In this document: one piece after another, positions 15,282 through 23,470 of the stretch
How positions within the stretch are numbered: position 1 is the stretch's first letter
Layout: each line of letters opens with the position of its first letter
From: an uncultured Flavobacteriales bacterium
Lineage (GTDB): Bacteria; Bacteroidota; Bacteroidia; CAIKAF01
DNA length: 40,762 bases
Direction of reading: 5' to 3'
NCBI GenBank assembly: GCA_903837495.1
Contig: CAILUT010000032.1
Coordinates: forward strand, 1-40,762
Notes under the pieces: generated by a model
What the model saw: only the letters and a program-made list of their open reading frames with translations
What the model was told of the DNA's origin: nothing
The model's database searches: none
Made by a program: the position numbers and the translations under genes

Positions 15282-16922
15282 TTAGGGCTTGCGAAACTCT
15301 TTAAGCCAATCGGCGAACGATTTCAAATCGCCAGGGGCTGCGGGCAAATGCCGTACGGCCACGGATTCTTCTTGCACTTCGTTCCAATTCACCTCGAAAT
15401 CAGAAAGCACTGGAGTTTCTTCGGGCGTAGAAACCGCATCGGTAGGCGCTGCGGTTGGGGCGGCCTCGCCGCTTGCGTCGGAATCGGGTTTGGGAGCCGG
15501 AAGCAAGGCTAGAACCGCTGTGTTGGACTCTGCAGTTGGAGCGGCCGATTCAATCGGTGCCGCCTCGGCTTTAGATTGGACATTGGGGGCAACTTCTGTT
15601 TCGTTGGTTGAAACTTGGGGCTGAACTGCGGCTGAGGCCCCCGATTTGCGTTGCTTCAGTTCTTGCAAATATGCATCAATGGCCCTTCGGTTTTCTTCGG
15701 GCGACTTGGCTCCTTTCAGGGCTTCGTCGATTTGCCTGGAAAGCCGATTTGCGTTTGGATTTCCGGTCGTTTCGGCCTTCTTTGGGCTTTCTTGAGCAGA
15801 TGACACCTCTTTTTCAACAAGGGATTCCGAATCGGCCCTTGGCCATTCATTGCGGGTTTCCCCTTGCTGTTCTTGTTTCTCTGCTTGTAGGGCAGGTTCG
15901 GCTGGCTCTTTTTCCGATTCCAAGTCCGTTGCTGCGGGTGCTTCTTCCTGCGGCGTTTCTTCTGCGGGTGCTTCTTCCTGCGGCGTTTCTTCTGCGGGCG
16001 TTTCTTCTGCGGGCGTTTCTTCTGCGGGTGCTTCTTCCTGCGGCGTTTCTTCCTGCGGCGTTTCTTCTGCGGGCGCTTCTTCTGCGGGTGCTTCTTCCTG
16101 CGGCGGTTCTTCTGCGGGCGTTTCTTCTGCCTGTGCTTCTTCTGCGGATGCTTCTTCTGCGGGTGCTTCTTCTGCGGATGCGTCTTCCTGCGGCGTTTCT
16201 TCTGCCGCTTCGGGTTCAGGCTGTTCTGGCTCTATGGCCTCTGCCAAGGTTTCCTCTGTAGCCTCTTCCAGCATTTCTTCAGCCTCCTCCACTCTATCGG
16301 TCGGGACTTCTTGGTTTGGGCTTTCTTGAACGGCCTCGGCGGCTTGTTCTGCCAAAAGCGATTCGGGCAGCGGTTCGGCTTGGAGCTGCAAGGCCGGTTC
16401 CTGGAAGGCGGGATCGGCCGCCTCAGGTACAGATTGGACCGAAGGCTCTTCAAGGGACTCAAGGTCTATCGGATCCCGCTGCACCGATTCCGGTTCTGTT
16501 TGAAAAACTTCGGTGGTTTCTTCGCTTGGAATTTCTTCTATTTCTGTTGGAGCTTCTGTTTCAATTTCGGCAGGGAGTTCATGGGCAGAATCCACCGGGC
16601 TTGGTTCAACCTGAATGGGCTTCGATTGTTCCACTGCGGGCCCTTGGGGTTCTTCTGGAAGGCGGCCAAGCGGTTCGGCCGGAGCAAAGCGGGCAGAATC
16701 GCCGCTGGGCGTTGCACCCATTGGGGGCAAGATTTCCTGATTCAGCTCTTCTTTCCGGGATTTTTGGCGCCTAAAAACAACCACGACCAGCAGCAAAAAT
16801 GCCAGCAGCAACAGCCCAATGGCTACGCCCATCAGCAAAAACAACTCTGCCCGGTCTTGCTGTAAAACGATGAGCCGTTCGGCAGGAGAAAGGTTCAGCA
16901 AGATCGACAAAATCAAAGGCAT
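15282..16922 (-). CDS. Membrane-anchored acidic Glu/Pro/Ala repeat protein
   Basis: 546 residues, family unknown. One strong transmembrane helix lies near residues 28-50 (LFLLMGVAIGLLLLAFLLLV) followed by basic RRQKSRKEE, so the long remainder is probably cytoplasmic. Residues about 60-360 are extremely acidic and proline-rich. About 237-330 is a near-perfect array of five-residue units of the types EETPA, EETPQ, EEAPA and EEASA. The C-terminal third has a short helical segment (SRQIDEALKGAKSPEENRRAIDAYL) and ends in DLKSFADWLKEFRKP, an amphipathic tail likely to bind a partner. Low-complexity composition makes homology claims unsafe. Confidence 0.7.
   Translation of the reverse strand: MPLILSILLNLSPAERLIVLQQDRAELFLLMGVAIGLLLLAFLLLVVVVFRRQKSRKEELNQEILPPMGATPSGDSARFAPAEPLGRLPEEPQGPAVEQSKPIQVEPSPVDSAHELPAEIETEAPTEIEEIPSEETTEVFQTEPESVQRDPIDLESLEEPSVQSVPEAADPAFQEPALQLQAEPLPESLLAEQAAEAVQESPNQEVPTDRVEEAEEMLEEATEETLAEAIEPEQPEPEAAEETPQEDASAEEAPAEEASAEEAQAEETPAEEPPQEEAPAEEAPAEETPQEETPQEEAPAEETPAEETPAEETPQEEAPAEETPQEEAPAATDLESEKEPAEPALQAEKQEQQGETRNEWPRADSESLVEKEVSSAQESPKKAETTGNPNANRLSRQIDEALKGAKSPEENRRAIDAYLQELKQRKSGASAAVQPQVSTNETEVAPNVQSKAEAAPIESAAPTAESNTAVLALLPAPKPDSDASGEAAPTAAPTDAVSTPEETPVLSDFEVNWNEVQEESVAVRHLPAAPGDLKSFADWLKEFRKP
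15932..16210. repeat. 15-bp coding tandem repeat (VNTR)
   Basis: About 18 units of a 15-nt repeat (on the plus strand, variants of CTTCTTCTGCGGGCGTTT) inside the acidic repeat protein. The units keep the reading frame and encode EE(A/T)P(A/Q) pentapeptides. High similarity between units suggests recent expansion and likely length variation between strains. The antisense frame rich in Ser/Gly/Cys is an artefact. Confidence 0.85.
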
Positions 16923-16986
16923 GGAATCAACGAATTTGTAATTTTACCGCAAAATCAAGAGCAAGCAGTCCAAGGGCCTACGGCTT

Positions 16987-17997
16987 TTGATGCTACAAAA
17001 TAACGAAAAAGAGCGAAATGCCGACCGAAAATCTGGGTTTAACCCTTCACCTTTCTACCTTGGCCCTATGCTAATAGGTTGGATACGCCGGCAACGGGAA
17101 TGGAATTTTATTTTTTCGGCCTTTTTGGCCGTACTGATTTCGATGCTTAGCCAGGCCACCCCAAGCTTTGATTTTTTTGGATTAAGCATTTACCTGCAGA
17201 AGGCCCTGTACGGATTGGGAATCTGGATGTTGGCCCAGGCCTTTCATGCCCTGTTAACCCGAATCAACTTGTACGAATCCACCAGCCAATTTCCGGTGGT
17301 TGTGTTGGTCTTATTCTTATCGGCATTTCCTATTCAAACGATGGATTGGCTCTTTTTGGGCGGTTCATTTTTGTGGATTGCCACCTTGTATAATGTTTTG
17401 AGGGCGCCTGGGGAAGTCCGCAGCCATGCTGGGGTATTTAATGCAGGATTTATGGGGGGATGCTTGATGTTGGTGTTGCCCGCCTACTTTTATTTTTTGG
17501 TTTTTTTGTGGATTTACCTCAGTATTACAGGGCCCTACACCTTTAGGCAGGGCATTATAACGGGCATTGGTTTTTTGCTGCCTGTTTCCTATTACATGGC
17601 ATTTGATTATATTTTGTTTGAAGGTTGGGGTCAAGATTTGTGGTTGCGTTCGGGCTTTTCGCCCTACCTTGGGATGTTGAGTTTGTCGGTATCGCAATGG
17701 GTTGCCTTGGGCGTTTGGCTGATTTTGACTCTGTTTTGGTCGGTAGCCTCGGTGCAGCAGAATGCTGGTTTAAAAAAGAATCAGCGGCAGGTGATTCAGC
17801 TTGCGTATGTGCATGTGTTGTCGTTGCTGCCTTTGGCATTTTGGCTTCCTCAGGCCAACCTAAGGGTGTTGTCCTGGGCCGGTTTTAGCGTGTCGGTTCT
17901 GGCGGCCTTTTATTTTATGCTGGGTCCGGCAAACCGAACCAAAGATGTGTTGTTTTGGCTTTTTTTGCTGTTTTGCATGGGCATAGGGTTGGTGTAA
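16987..17997 (+). CDS. Polytopic membrane protein, DUF6427-like
   Basis: 336 residues with about eight to ten hydrophobic helices from residue 38 onward. The N-terminal GWIRRQREWNFIFSAFLAVL and the conserved-looking motif AGVFNAGFMGGCLMLVLPAYFYFLVFLWIYL fit a membrane family widespread in Bacteroidota (DUF6427 by memory), function unknown. The exact start is uncertain: ATG 16987 gives a soluble lead of about 25 residues, and an internal ATG at 17068 (MLIGWIRR) is an alternative. The neighbouring acidic repeat gene is transcribed divergently. Confidence 0.6.
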   Translation: MMLQNNEKERNADRKSGFNPSPFYLGPMLIGWIRRQREWNFIFSAFLAVLISMLSQATPSFDFFGLSIYLQKALYGLGIWMLAQAFHALLTRINLYESTSQFPVVVLVLFLSAFPIQTMDWLFLGGSFLWIATLYNVLRAPGEVRSHAGVFNAGFMGGCLMLVLPAYFYFLVFLWIYLSITGPYTFRQGIITGIGFLLPVSYYMAFDYILFEGWGQDLWLRSGFSPYLGMLSLSVSQWVALGVWLILTLFWSVASVQQNAGLKKNQRQVIQLAYVHVLSLLPLAFWLPQANLRVLSWAGFSVSVLAAFYFMLGPANRTKDVLFWLFLLFCMGIGLV

Positions 17998-18035
17998 GGC
18001 CAATTAAATAGAAGAAATAGGGGTAGGCCTTTGGG

Positions 18036-18192
18036 CGCTTGCGGCAGGGATTGAACCGGGTTGCCCGCAAGAGTGCCGAAGCCTGGCCCGCTAGGTGCGG
18101 AGGCGACCTTGGGAGCCCCCGCAAACCAGCTGGGCCAGCCTTTCGGCAACCGCGGACAACCGGTGAAAGCCCGGCTGCCGCCCCCAAAAAAA
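18036..18192 (-). repeat. Structured intergenic repeat, copy 4 (minus orientation)
   Basis: Minus-strand copy between two convergent genes. It begins at the T-tract (complement of 18186-18192), 36 nt after the stop codon of the minus-strand membrane protein. The second stem is the GGTTG/CAACC version (ACCGGTTGTCCGC with GCGGGCAACCCGGT). The terminal stem is GCGGCAG with CTGCCGC. Confidence 0.9.
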
Positions 18193-18228
18193 TCGGATTA
18201 AAAATCGACCCGGCCCGGAATTTTGGAA

Positions 18229-18840
18229 TCAGTCGAAGTATAAATACAGGAAATAGGCCGAAAAAACGCCAATGCCTAAGGCGTAGCCTAGGCCCAACTC
18301 GACCCAGCGGTGTGCGCCCAGGGCCCGGCGCGCGCTCAACACCAGTCCGCCCAGCAAAATGCTGCCGCAAAGCAGCGGAAAAAAGGAATTTAATTGGCTG
18401 GGGCCAAAGCCCATAATCATTCCCGTAAGGCCGCCCCAGCCCACGGCATGCAAGCTAATTTTGAAAAATAAATTGATTAAAAAAGACAAGCCGGTCAGCA
18501 GCAAACCTCCAATTAAAACAAGATCTAAGTAGGAACTGGGCAAGGAACTTCTGAGCATTTGAAAGCAGAAATACTGGCAGACCAATGCCGAGAACAGCAA
18601 AAATTTTCGGTCGGAACGCTGCTCCAGTTCAAGGGTTTCTACCCAGCCCAGGCTGCGCATCATGAGCAGCAGCAAGCCGGGCACAAGCGCCGTGGCAAAG
18701 CCGATGCTGCCCACTACGCGCAAGGCCATTGTTGTGTTGAAATGCGCCAAAAAAAAGGGGTTGAAGCTAAACAGCAGAAAAGCCGAAGCCATGGGCAACC
18801 AAATGGGGTGCAAAAGCAGAGAAAGGATGCGCCAGCCCAT
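18229..18840 (-). CDS. Integral membrane protein with PAP2-like features
   Basis: 203 residues, about six hydrophobic helices. The order of possible PAP2-phosphatase signatures is RSDRK (about 77-81), KISLHAVGWGG (an SxH-G element about 127-137) and SARRALGAHRWVELGLGYALG (an R...H...G element about 168-188). This is the order expected for lipid-phosphate phosphatases, but the motifs are degenerate, so catalytic activity is uncertain. Its ATG overlaps the rpoN stop by one base (TGATG), indicating coupled translation with the sigma factor. Confidence 0.55.
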   Translation of the reverse strand: MGWRILSLLLHPIWLPMASAFLLFSFNPFFLAHFNTTMALRVVGSIGFATALVPGLLLLMMRSLGWVETLELEQRSDRKFLLFSALVCQYFCFQMLRSSLPSSYLDLVLIGGLLLTGLSFLINLFFKISLHAVGWGGLTGMIMGFGPSQLNSFFPLLCGSILLGGLVLSARRALGAHRWVELGLGYALGIGVFSAYFLYLYFD

Positions 18841-20294
18841 CAGAAAACTTTGCGCAGCCGCGCCACGGGTATTCCGAGTTGTTCTCGGTATTTGGCAACG
18901 GTGCGGCGGGCAATGTTGTAGCCCCGTTCGTTTAGAATTTCGGCCAGCCGGTCGTCGGTAATGGGTTTGCGCTTGTCTTCGCCTTCAATGCAATCGCTCA
19001 GTATTTTTTTCACCTCGCGGGTGGAAACCTCTTCGCCGCTGTCGGTCGATAAAGATTCAGAGAAAAAACTTTTTAGCAATAAGGTTCCGTAGGGCGTTTC
19101 AATGTATTTGCTGTTGGCCACCCGGCTAATGGTTGATATGTCCAATCCCACCCGGTCGGCCACGTCCTTCAAAATCATGGGTTTGAGTTTGGTTTCGTCT
19201 CCGCTCACAAAATAGTCGCGCTGCAGCTCTAAAATGGTGTGCATCACCAACATCAGGGTGTGCTGCCGCTGTTTGATGGCATCGATGAACCAGCGTGCCG
19301 AGTCCAGCTTTTGCTTTACAAACTGCAGGGTTTGTTTTTCTTGGTGGTTGGGCTGTCTTTTTTGCCGTGCTATGCCTTCCAGCATGTCGTGGTAATGCCT
19401 AGAAACTCGAAGTTCGGGGGCATTTTTTCCGTTCAAGCTCAGTTCCAATTCCTCCTCGTCCACCTGCAAGCTAAAATCGGGCACCACAACGGGCACGTTG
19501 CGTTGGGCTGCTGTTGCGCTGCTGCCGGGCTTGGGATTCAAATGGGTAATTTCTTGAATGGCCTCCTTCATTTGAGCCTCGCTCAACCCCATGCGCTTTT
19601 GAATTTTTTCGAAGTGTTTTTTGCTGAACTCTTCGAAAAACGATTCCATCATGGTTAGGGCGTGTTGCACGGAAGCGGTCTTGCTTTTCCGTTTTAATTG
19701 CAACATCAGGCATTCGGCCAAATCGCGGGCTCCTACGCCGGGGGGGTCAAATTGCTGCACCACCTTCAAAATCCGCTCCAATTCTTTGGGTTCTATTTCA
19801 ATGCCTTGCGAAAAGGCCAGGTCGTCCACCATGGCATCGACCTGCCGCATTAAATAGCCGTCTTCGTCGATGTTGCCAATAATGTGGCGGGCCAGCACTT
19901 GTTCGGCTTCGTTCAAGACATGCCAGCCAATTTGCACGGTTAGTTGTTCTTGAAAGCTGGGGCCGGCCGAGTAGGGAATGTCGCGGTGTTCGGCATCGGG
20001 CCCTTGGTTGTTGATTTGGGTTTTGTAGTAGGGGTAATCGTCGTCGTCCAGGTAATCGCCTAAATCCAGGTCTTTCTCGGCCGATTCGGCGCTGTCGTCT
20101 TGACCCAAATCGGCATCTGCCTCATGCTCGGCATCGTCGGTGCCTTCTTCTAAGGCCGGATTTTCTTCGATTTCTTCTTTAATGCGCTGTTCTAAGGCGG
20201 CCACGGGCACCTGCAACAGCTTCATCAGCTGAATCTGTTGAGGACTCAACTTTTGCTGAAGTTTTTGTTGCAAAGACTGTCGCATGGCAGCCAT
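18840..20294 (-). CDS. rpoN: RNA polymerase sigma-54 factor
   Basis: 484-residue sigma-54. The Gln/Leu-rich activator-interacting region I is at the N-terminus (QSLQQKLQQKLSPQQIQLMKLLQVP). An acidic region II (EEGTDDAEHEADADLGQDD) is followed by the core-binding domain. The helix-turn-helix lies around DVADRVGLDISTISRVANSKY. The RpoN box ARRTVAKYREQLGIP near residues 461-475 recognises the -24 promoter element. Sigma-54 depends on AAA+ activators, none of which is in this window. A TACCTTTA promoter box lies upstream at 20324-20331. The next gene downstream overlaps by one base. Confidence 0.96.
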   Translation of the reverse strand: MAAMRQSLQQKLQQKLSPQQIQLMKLLQVPVAALEQRIKEEIEENPALEEGTDDAEHEADADLGQDDSAESAEKDLDLGDYLDDDDYPYYKTQINNQGPDAEHRDIPYSAGPSFQEQLTVQIGWHVLNEAEQVLARHIIGNIDEDGYLMRQVDAMVDDLAFSQGIEIEPKELERILKVVQQFDPPGVGARDLAECLMLQLKRKSKTASVQHALTMMESFFEEFSKKHFEKIQKRMGLSEAQMKEAIQEITHLNPKPGSSATAAQRNVPVVVPDFSLQVDEEELELSLNGKNAPELRVSRHYHDMLEGIARQKRQPNHQEKQTLQFVKQKLDSARWFIDAIKQRQHTLMLVMHTILELQRDYFVSGDETKLKPMILKDVADRVGLDISTISRVANSKYIETPYGTLLLKSFFSESLSTDSGEEVSTREVKKILSDCIEGEDKRKPITDDRLAEILNERGYNIARRTVAKYREQLGIPVARLRKVF

Positions 20295-20323
20295 AGAAGA
20301 AGGAATTAAGGATACGTAGGCTA

Positions 20324-20331
20324 TAAAGGTA
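20324..20331 (-). promoter_or_regulatory. -7 promoter-like box TACCTTTA upstream of rpoN
   Basis: Minus-strand TACCTTTA about 29 nt before the rpoN ATG, in the 59-nt gap after the uvrC stop. It would allow rpoN to be transcribed separately from uvrC. Confidence 0.4.
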
Positions 20332-20353
20332 GGGAAAATCGCTGTTTTTTGGG

Positions 20354-22204
20354 CTAAAGCTGTTCCGTTTCGGGGCGGTTTTCGATGGGTTTTTCTGCGG
20401 AATTGGCGCTAAAAAATTCCAGAATGCGGTGGGCGGCCTCAAGGCCTACCACGGCCTGCAATTCTTCTTGGGTGGCGGTTTGCATTCGGCGCACCGATTT
20501 AAACCGGCTCAGCAGGTCGGCGGCCCGTTTTTTTCCGATTCCTGGAATTTCTTCCAGCTGCGATTTTTTTAGAGAGGCCCGGTGGCGGCTGCGGTAGTGG
20601 GTAATGCCAAAGCGGTGGGCTTCGTTGCGCATGTGTTGAATTACCTTCAGGGATTCCGATCGTTTGTCCAGGTACAGGGGAACCGGGTCGTTGGGGAAGT
20701 AAATTTCTTCTAGGCGCTTTGCGATACCAATTACAGCCACTTGGTTTTGCAATCCCAGTTCTTTCAGTGCATGCAGGGCGGCGTTTAATTGTCCTTTGCC
20801 CCCGTCAATCACAATGAGTTGGGGCAAGGTTTCGGGTTGTTCAAGGCAGCTGCGGTAGCGCCGAGAAATCACCTCTTTCATGGTTGAATAATCGTCGGGG
20901 CCTTCCACTGTTTTTACGTTGTAGTGGCGGTAATCGGCTTTGCTGGGTTTGGCATGTTTAAAGCAGACCATGGCCGAGACGGGAAACGCGCCTTGAAAGT
21001 TTGAATTGTCGAAGCATTCCATGTGTTCGGGCAGGGTTTTCAGGCGCAAATCGCGCTGCAGGGTTTCCAGAATGCGGCGGCTGTGGCGTTCGGGGTCTTT
21101 GACCGAGAGTTGGCTGAGTTTTTCTTTGCGGTGGTAGCGGATGTTGCGTTCGGCCAGGTCGAGCAGGGCCTTTTTTTCGCCCCGCTGCGGCACTTGACAG
21201 CTGAGTCCCTGAAAATCGGTGTCGGGCAAAAAGGGCAGCAGAGCCAGTTTGGCCTCGCTGTCAAAGCGCAGGCGCAGTTCCAGCATGGCCATGAGCAGCA
21301 GTTCGCTGTCGGTTTCGTCGAATCGGGGCTGCAATTCCAGGGTAAATCCTTGCACAATGGCGCCTTCAGAAATTTGCAGGTAATGCACATAGACCTCGTC
21401 GCTGTCGCGGTAAAAGGCAAACACATCCATGTGTTCCATGCCCAGTTGCACCACCACCGATTTGGCCCGAAAGCGGTCAATGCTCTCCCATTTTTGTTTG
21501 ATTTTCTGGGCTTCTTCAAACTGGTATTGGGCGGCCAAATCGGTCATTTGTTGCTTTAGTTCGCGCAATAGGGAGCCGGTTTTTCCGCGGACAATGGCCC
21601 TAACTTCGGCCAGCATTTCAAGGTAATCGGCTTCGTTTTGCTCACCCACACAGGGCCCCAGGCAATTTTGCAGGTGGTATTCTAAGCATACTTTGAATTT
21701 GTTTGCGGCAATGTTTTCGGGGCTTAGGTTTAGTTTGCAGCTGCGCAGGGGGTACAGGCTGCGAATCAGTTCCAGTACGGCGCGCATGGATTTAACCGAA
21801 GCGAAGGGGCCCAGGTATTCCGAGCCGTCGGGCAGCCGTTTTCGGGTGCTAAAAATGCGGGGAAAGGGTTCTTTTTTGATGCAAATCCAGGGATAGGTTT
21901 TGTCGTCGCGCAGCAGAATGTTGTAGCGGGGCTGCAGGGCTTTAATCAGGTTGTTTTCCAGCAGCAGGGCATCCCATTCGGTTTCGGTAACCAGGGTTTC
22001 GATTCGGGCGATTTTCCGCACCAGGACGCGCAGTCGGGCGCTGTCTTGCTCCTTTTGAAAGTAGGAATTGACGCGTTTTTTCAGGTTTTTGGCCTTGCCG
22101 ACGTACAGGAGTTTGCCTTCGGCATCGAAAAATCGGTACACCCCGGGCTGATCGGTCAGGGATTTCAGCTGTTCGCTCAGAGCGGCGTGGCGGGGTTCTG
22201 GCAT
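20354..22204 (-). CDS. uvrC: Excinuclease ABC subunit C
   Basis: 616-residue UvrC, the nuclease that makes both incisions in nucleotide excision repair. The N-terminal GIY-YIG nuclease domain (about 17-95) has GVYRFFDAEGKLLYVGKAKNL. The UVR motif for UvrB binding is near 205-240 (QYQFEEAQKIKQKWESI). The RNase-H-like C-terminal nuclease is near 375-540 (ECFDNSNFQG, VIDGGKGQL). A helix-hairpin-helix is at about 560-605 (LEEIPGIGKKRAADLLSRF). Length is normal. TATCTTTG sits only 4 nt before the ATG, so the message is probably leaderless. With the UvrD-type helicase, this is the second repair gene in the window. Confidence 0.97.
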   Translation of the reverse strand: MPEPRHAALSEQLKSLTDQPGVYRFFDAEGKLLYVGKAKNLKKRVNSYFQKEQDSARLRVLVRKIARIETLVTETEWDALLLENNLIKALQPRYNILLRDDKTYPWICIKKEPFPRIFSTRKRLPDGSEYLGPFASVKSMRAVLELIRSLYPLRSCKLNLSPENIAANKFKVCLEYHLQNCLGPCVGEQNEADYLEMLAEVRAIVRGKTGSLLRELKQQMTDLAAQYQFEEAQKIKQKWESIDRFRAKSVVVQLGMEHMDVFAFYRDSDEVYVHYLQISEGAIVQGFTLELQPRFDETDSELLLMAMLELRLRFDSEAKLALLPFLPDTDFQGLSCQVPQRGEKKALLDLAERNIRYHRKEKLSQLSVKDPERHSRRILETLQRDLRLKTLPEHMECFDNSNFQGAFPVSAMVCFKHAKPSKADYRHYNVKTVEGPDDYSTMKEVISRRYRSCLEQPETLPQLIVIDGGKGQLNAALHALKELGLQNQVAVIGIAKRLEEIYFPNDPVPLYLDKRSESLKVIQHMRNEAHRFGITHYRSRHRASLKKSQLEEIPGIGKKRAADLLSRFKSVRRMQTATQEELQAVVGLEAAHRILEFFSANSAEKPIENRPETEQL

Positions 22205-22208
22205 AGCA

Positions 22209-22216
22209 CAAAGATA
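22209..22216 (-). promoter_or_regulatory. -7 promoter box TATCTTTG of uvrC
   Basis: Minus-strand TATCTTTG, 4 nt before the uvrC ATG. It is one of the clearest examples of the near-leaderless arrangement in this window. Confidence 0.5.
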
Positions 22217-22278
22217 GGGTTACGGAAAGCAGATTTTTCATGCCTTGGGAAAGCCTTTGGCAGATTGGATTTCAGGAA

Positions 22279-22323
22279 TTATCCGTTGTTTAAACGTTTA
22301 ATAAGCGTTTAACGAACGGATAA
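22279..22323. promoter_or_regulatory. 18-bp-arm inverted repeat (operator-like)
   Basis: TTATCCGTTGTTTAAACG (22279-22296) and CGTTTAACGAACGGATAA (22306-22323) are reverse complements at 16 of 18 positions with a 9-nt centre. The site is A/T-rich at its core with no U-tract after it, so it looks more like a binding site for a dimeric regulator than a terminator. It lies 16 nt before a TACCTTTG box. Confidence 0.5.
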
Positions 22324-22339
22324 ACGGCAAGGGGGTTCG

Positions 22340-22347
22340 TACCTTTG
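22340..22347 (+). promoter_or_regulatory. Orphan -7 promoter box TACCTTTG
   Basis: TACCTTTG followed 2 nt later by ATG (22350), the same spacing as genuine genes in this window. The frame that follows (22350-22688) runs through a G-run, the structured repeat copy 5 and low-value sequence and is not a credible protein. The original gene seems lost. Confidence 0.4.
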
Positions 22348-22444
22348 TAATGGGGGGGCGTTTTCCCCCCAGGGGGCCCGAATCGGTAGCTCGTTTGCGG
22401 GGCAGGCTTGGTCTATGGACGGAAGGCCGCATTTTATTGGTTGA

Positions 22445-22593
22445 TTTTTTGGGCGGCGGACGGGCTTTCGCCGGTTGTCCGCGGTTGCCGAAAGGCTGGC
22501 CCAGCTGGTTTGCGGTGGCTCCTAAAGTCGCCTCCGCACCTAGCGGGCCAGGCTTCGGCACCCTTGCGGGCAACCTGGCTCAATCCCTGCCGC
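22445..22593 (+). repeat. Structured intergenic repeat, copy 5 (plus orientation)
   Basis: Begins at TTTTTT (22445-22450) and ends in CCCTGCCGC. The second stem is GGTTGTCCGC with GCGGGCAACC, the third is GCCGAAAGGCTGGCCC with GGGCCAGGCTTCGGC. No intact gene lies directly upstream in its orientation; an orphan promoter does. Confidence 0.9.
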
Positions 22594-22873
22594 TGTGGCC
22601 TGACTGTCCTGCTGTGGCAATTCCATTCACAGCTAAGTTATCGGCGTCTAATTTTACAGCCACGCATTCAAGGATAAATGGGCCATAGCTTTTGCATCTC
22701 GTTTTTTAGCCACGCATGCACGAATATATGGGGTTAAGCTCTGGAGGCTAAGCTATCCGTCGCTTAATTGCCTAGCGCCGAAACCGCCCCATAAACGCAA
22801 CATTCGTGCATTCGTGGCTAAGCTTTCTGCGGCTTAATTGCCTTGAGCCAATCTAGCACCAAAACCAGCTAAG
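22594..22873. repeat. Cluster of 'gtgcattcgtggctaa' motif copies
   Basis: Non-coding 280 nt made of full and partial copies, in both orientations, of a motif reading about CGTGCATTCGTGGCTAAG with a frequent follow-on (T/C)TATCCGC...CTTAATTGCC. Examples are minus-strand copies near 22660 and 22706, partial plus copies near 22638 and 22746, a full plus copy near 22805-22825, and a partial copy near 22865. Related copies lie at 9072 and 9366. No gene or RNA was recognised. Confidence 0.6.
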
Positions 22874-23470
22874 CTACAACCCCTTCACCAATTCTGTTAA
22901 GGGCAAACGTTGCCTTGGAGTCCATTCTCGAGTTAAATAGGGTTCATCGAGCAGTTCAGGCATTCCGGGGTAACCCAGCACAAAAAAGCAGCCAATTTCG
23001 TGGGGGCGTTCTTCTTGCACCAAGGCAGCGGCTTTTTCGGCATCGTAGCCGCCCATTAGGTGGCCCAGAATGCCCAACTCGGCCGCTTGAATAAACATAG
23101 CCGACATGGCCGCTCCCAAATCGAACATGGCATGCCGGTTGGTCACCTTGTATTCGGGCAATTCGGTTAAGGTATAGGCCAAGCCTAAAACGGGAGCGTT
23201 CCCTGCCCAAGCTTGGTTTCCAGAACTTAATGCATTGAAAAAAGCCCGATGGCGCTCTTGGTGGCGAAAGCTGATTTCAAAGCGCCATGGCTGAGCATTC
23301 ATGCTGCTGGCCGACCAGCGTGCCGCCTCAAAAATGGTGGTCAACACCTGAGCCGAAAGGGCCTCGGGGCCAAAAGAGCGGATGCTCCAGCGGTTCCGAA
23401 TGGCCGGCAAAAGGGCATCGGGCAGGTTGTCGGTTTTGGCGGCATGGGCCGAAGAAATGGGAATAATCAT
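22874..23470 (-). CDS. Nitroreductase-family FMN oxidoreductase
   Basis: 198 residues with the nitroreductase fold. RNRWSIRSF near residue 27 binds the FMN phosphate. ARWSASSMNAQPWRFEI is the usual second flavin-contact segment. DLGAAMSAMFIQAAELGILGHLMGGYD and HEIGCFFVLGYPG complete the pattern. It probably reduces quinones, nitro compounds or similar electrophiles with NAD(P)H; the physiological substrate is unknown. Its start overlaps the pirin gene by 4 nt (ATGA), and pirins are also redox-linked, so the two probably act together in a stress or detoxification operon. Confidence 0.88.
   Translation of the reverse strand: MIIPISSAHAAKTDNLPDALLPAIRNRWSIRSFGPEALSAQVLTTIFEAARWSASSMNAQPWRFEISFRHQERHRAFFNALSSGNQAWAGNAPVLGLAYTLTELPEYKVTNRHAMFDLGAAMSAMFIQAAELGILGHLMGGYDAEKAAALVQEERPHEIGCFFVLGYPGMPELLDEPYLTREWTPRQRLPLTELVKGL

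Noticed and set aside
15850-16329. Ser/Gly/Cys-rich protein on the plus strand
   Set aside because: It is the antisense of the EETPA/EEAPA tandem repeat. The minus frame has a membrane anchor and conserved-looking ends, while the plus frame has none.
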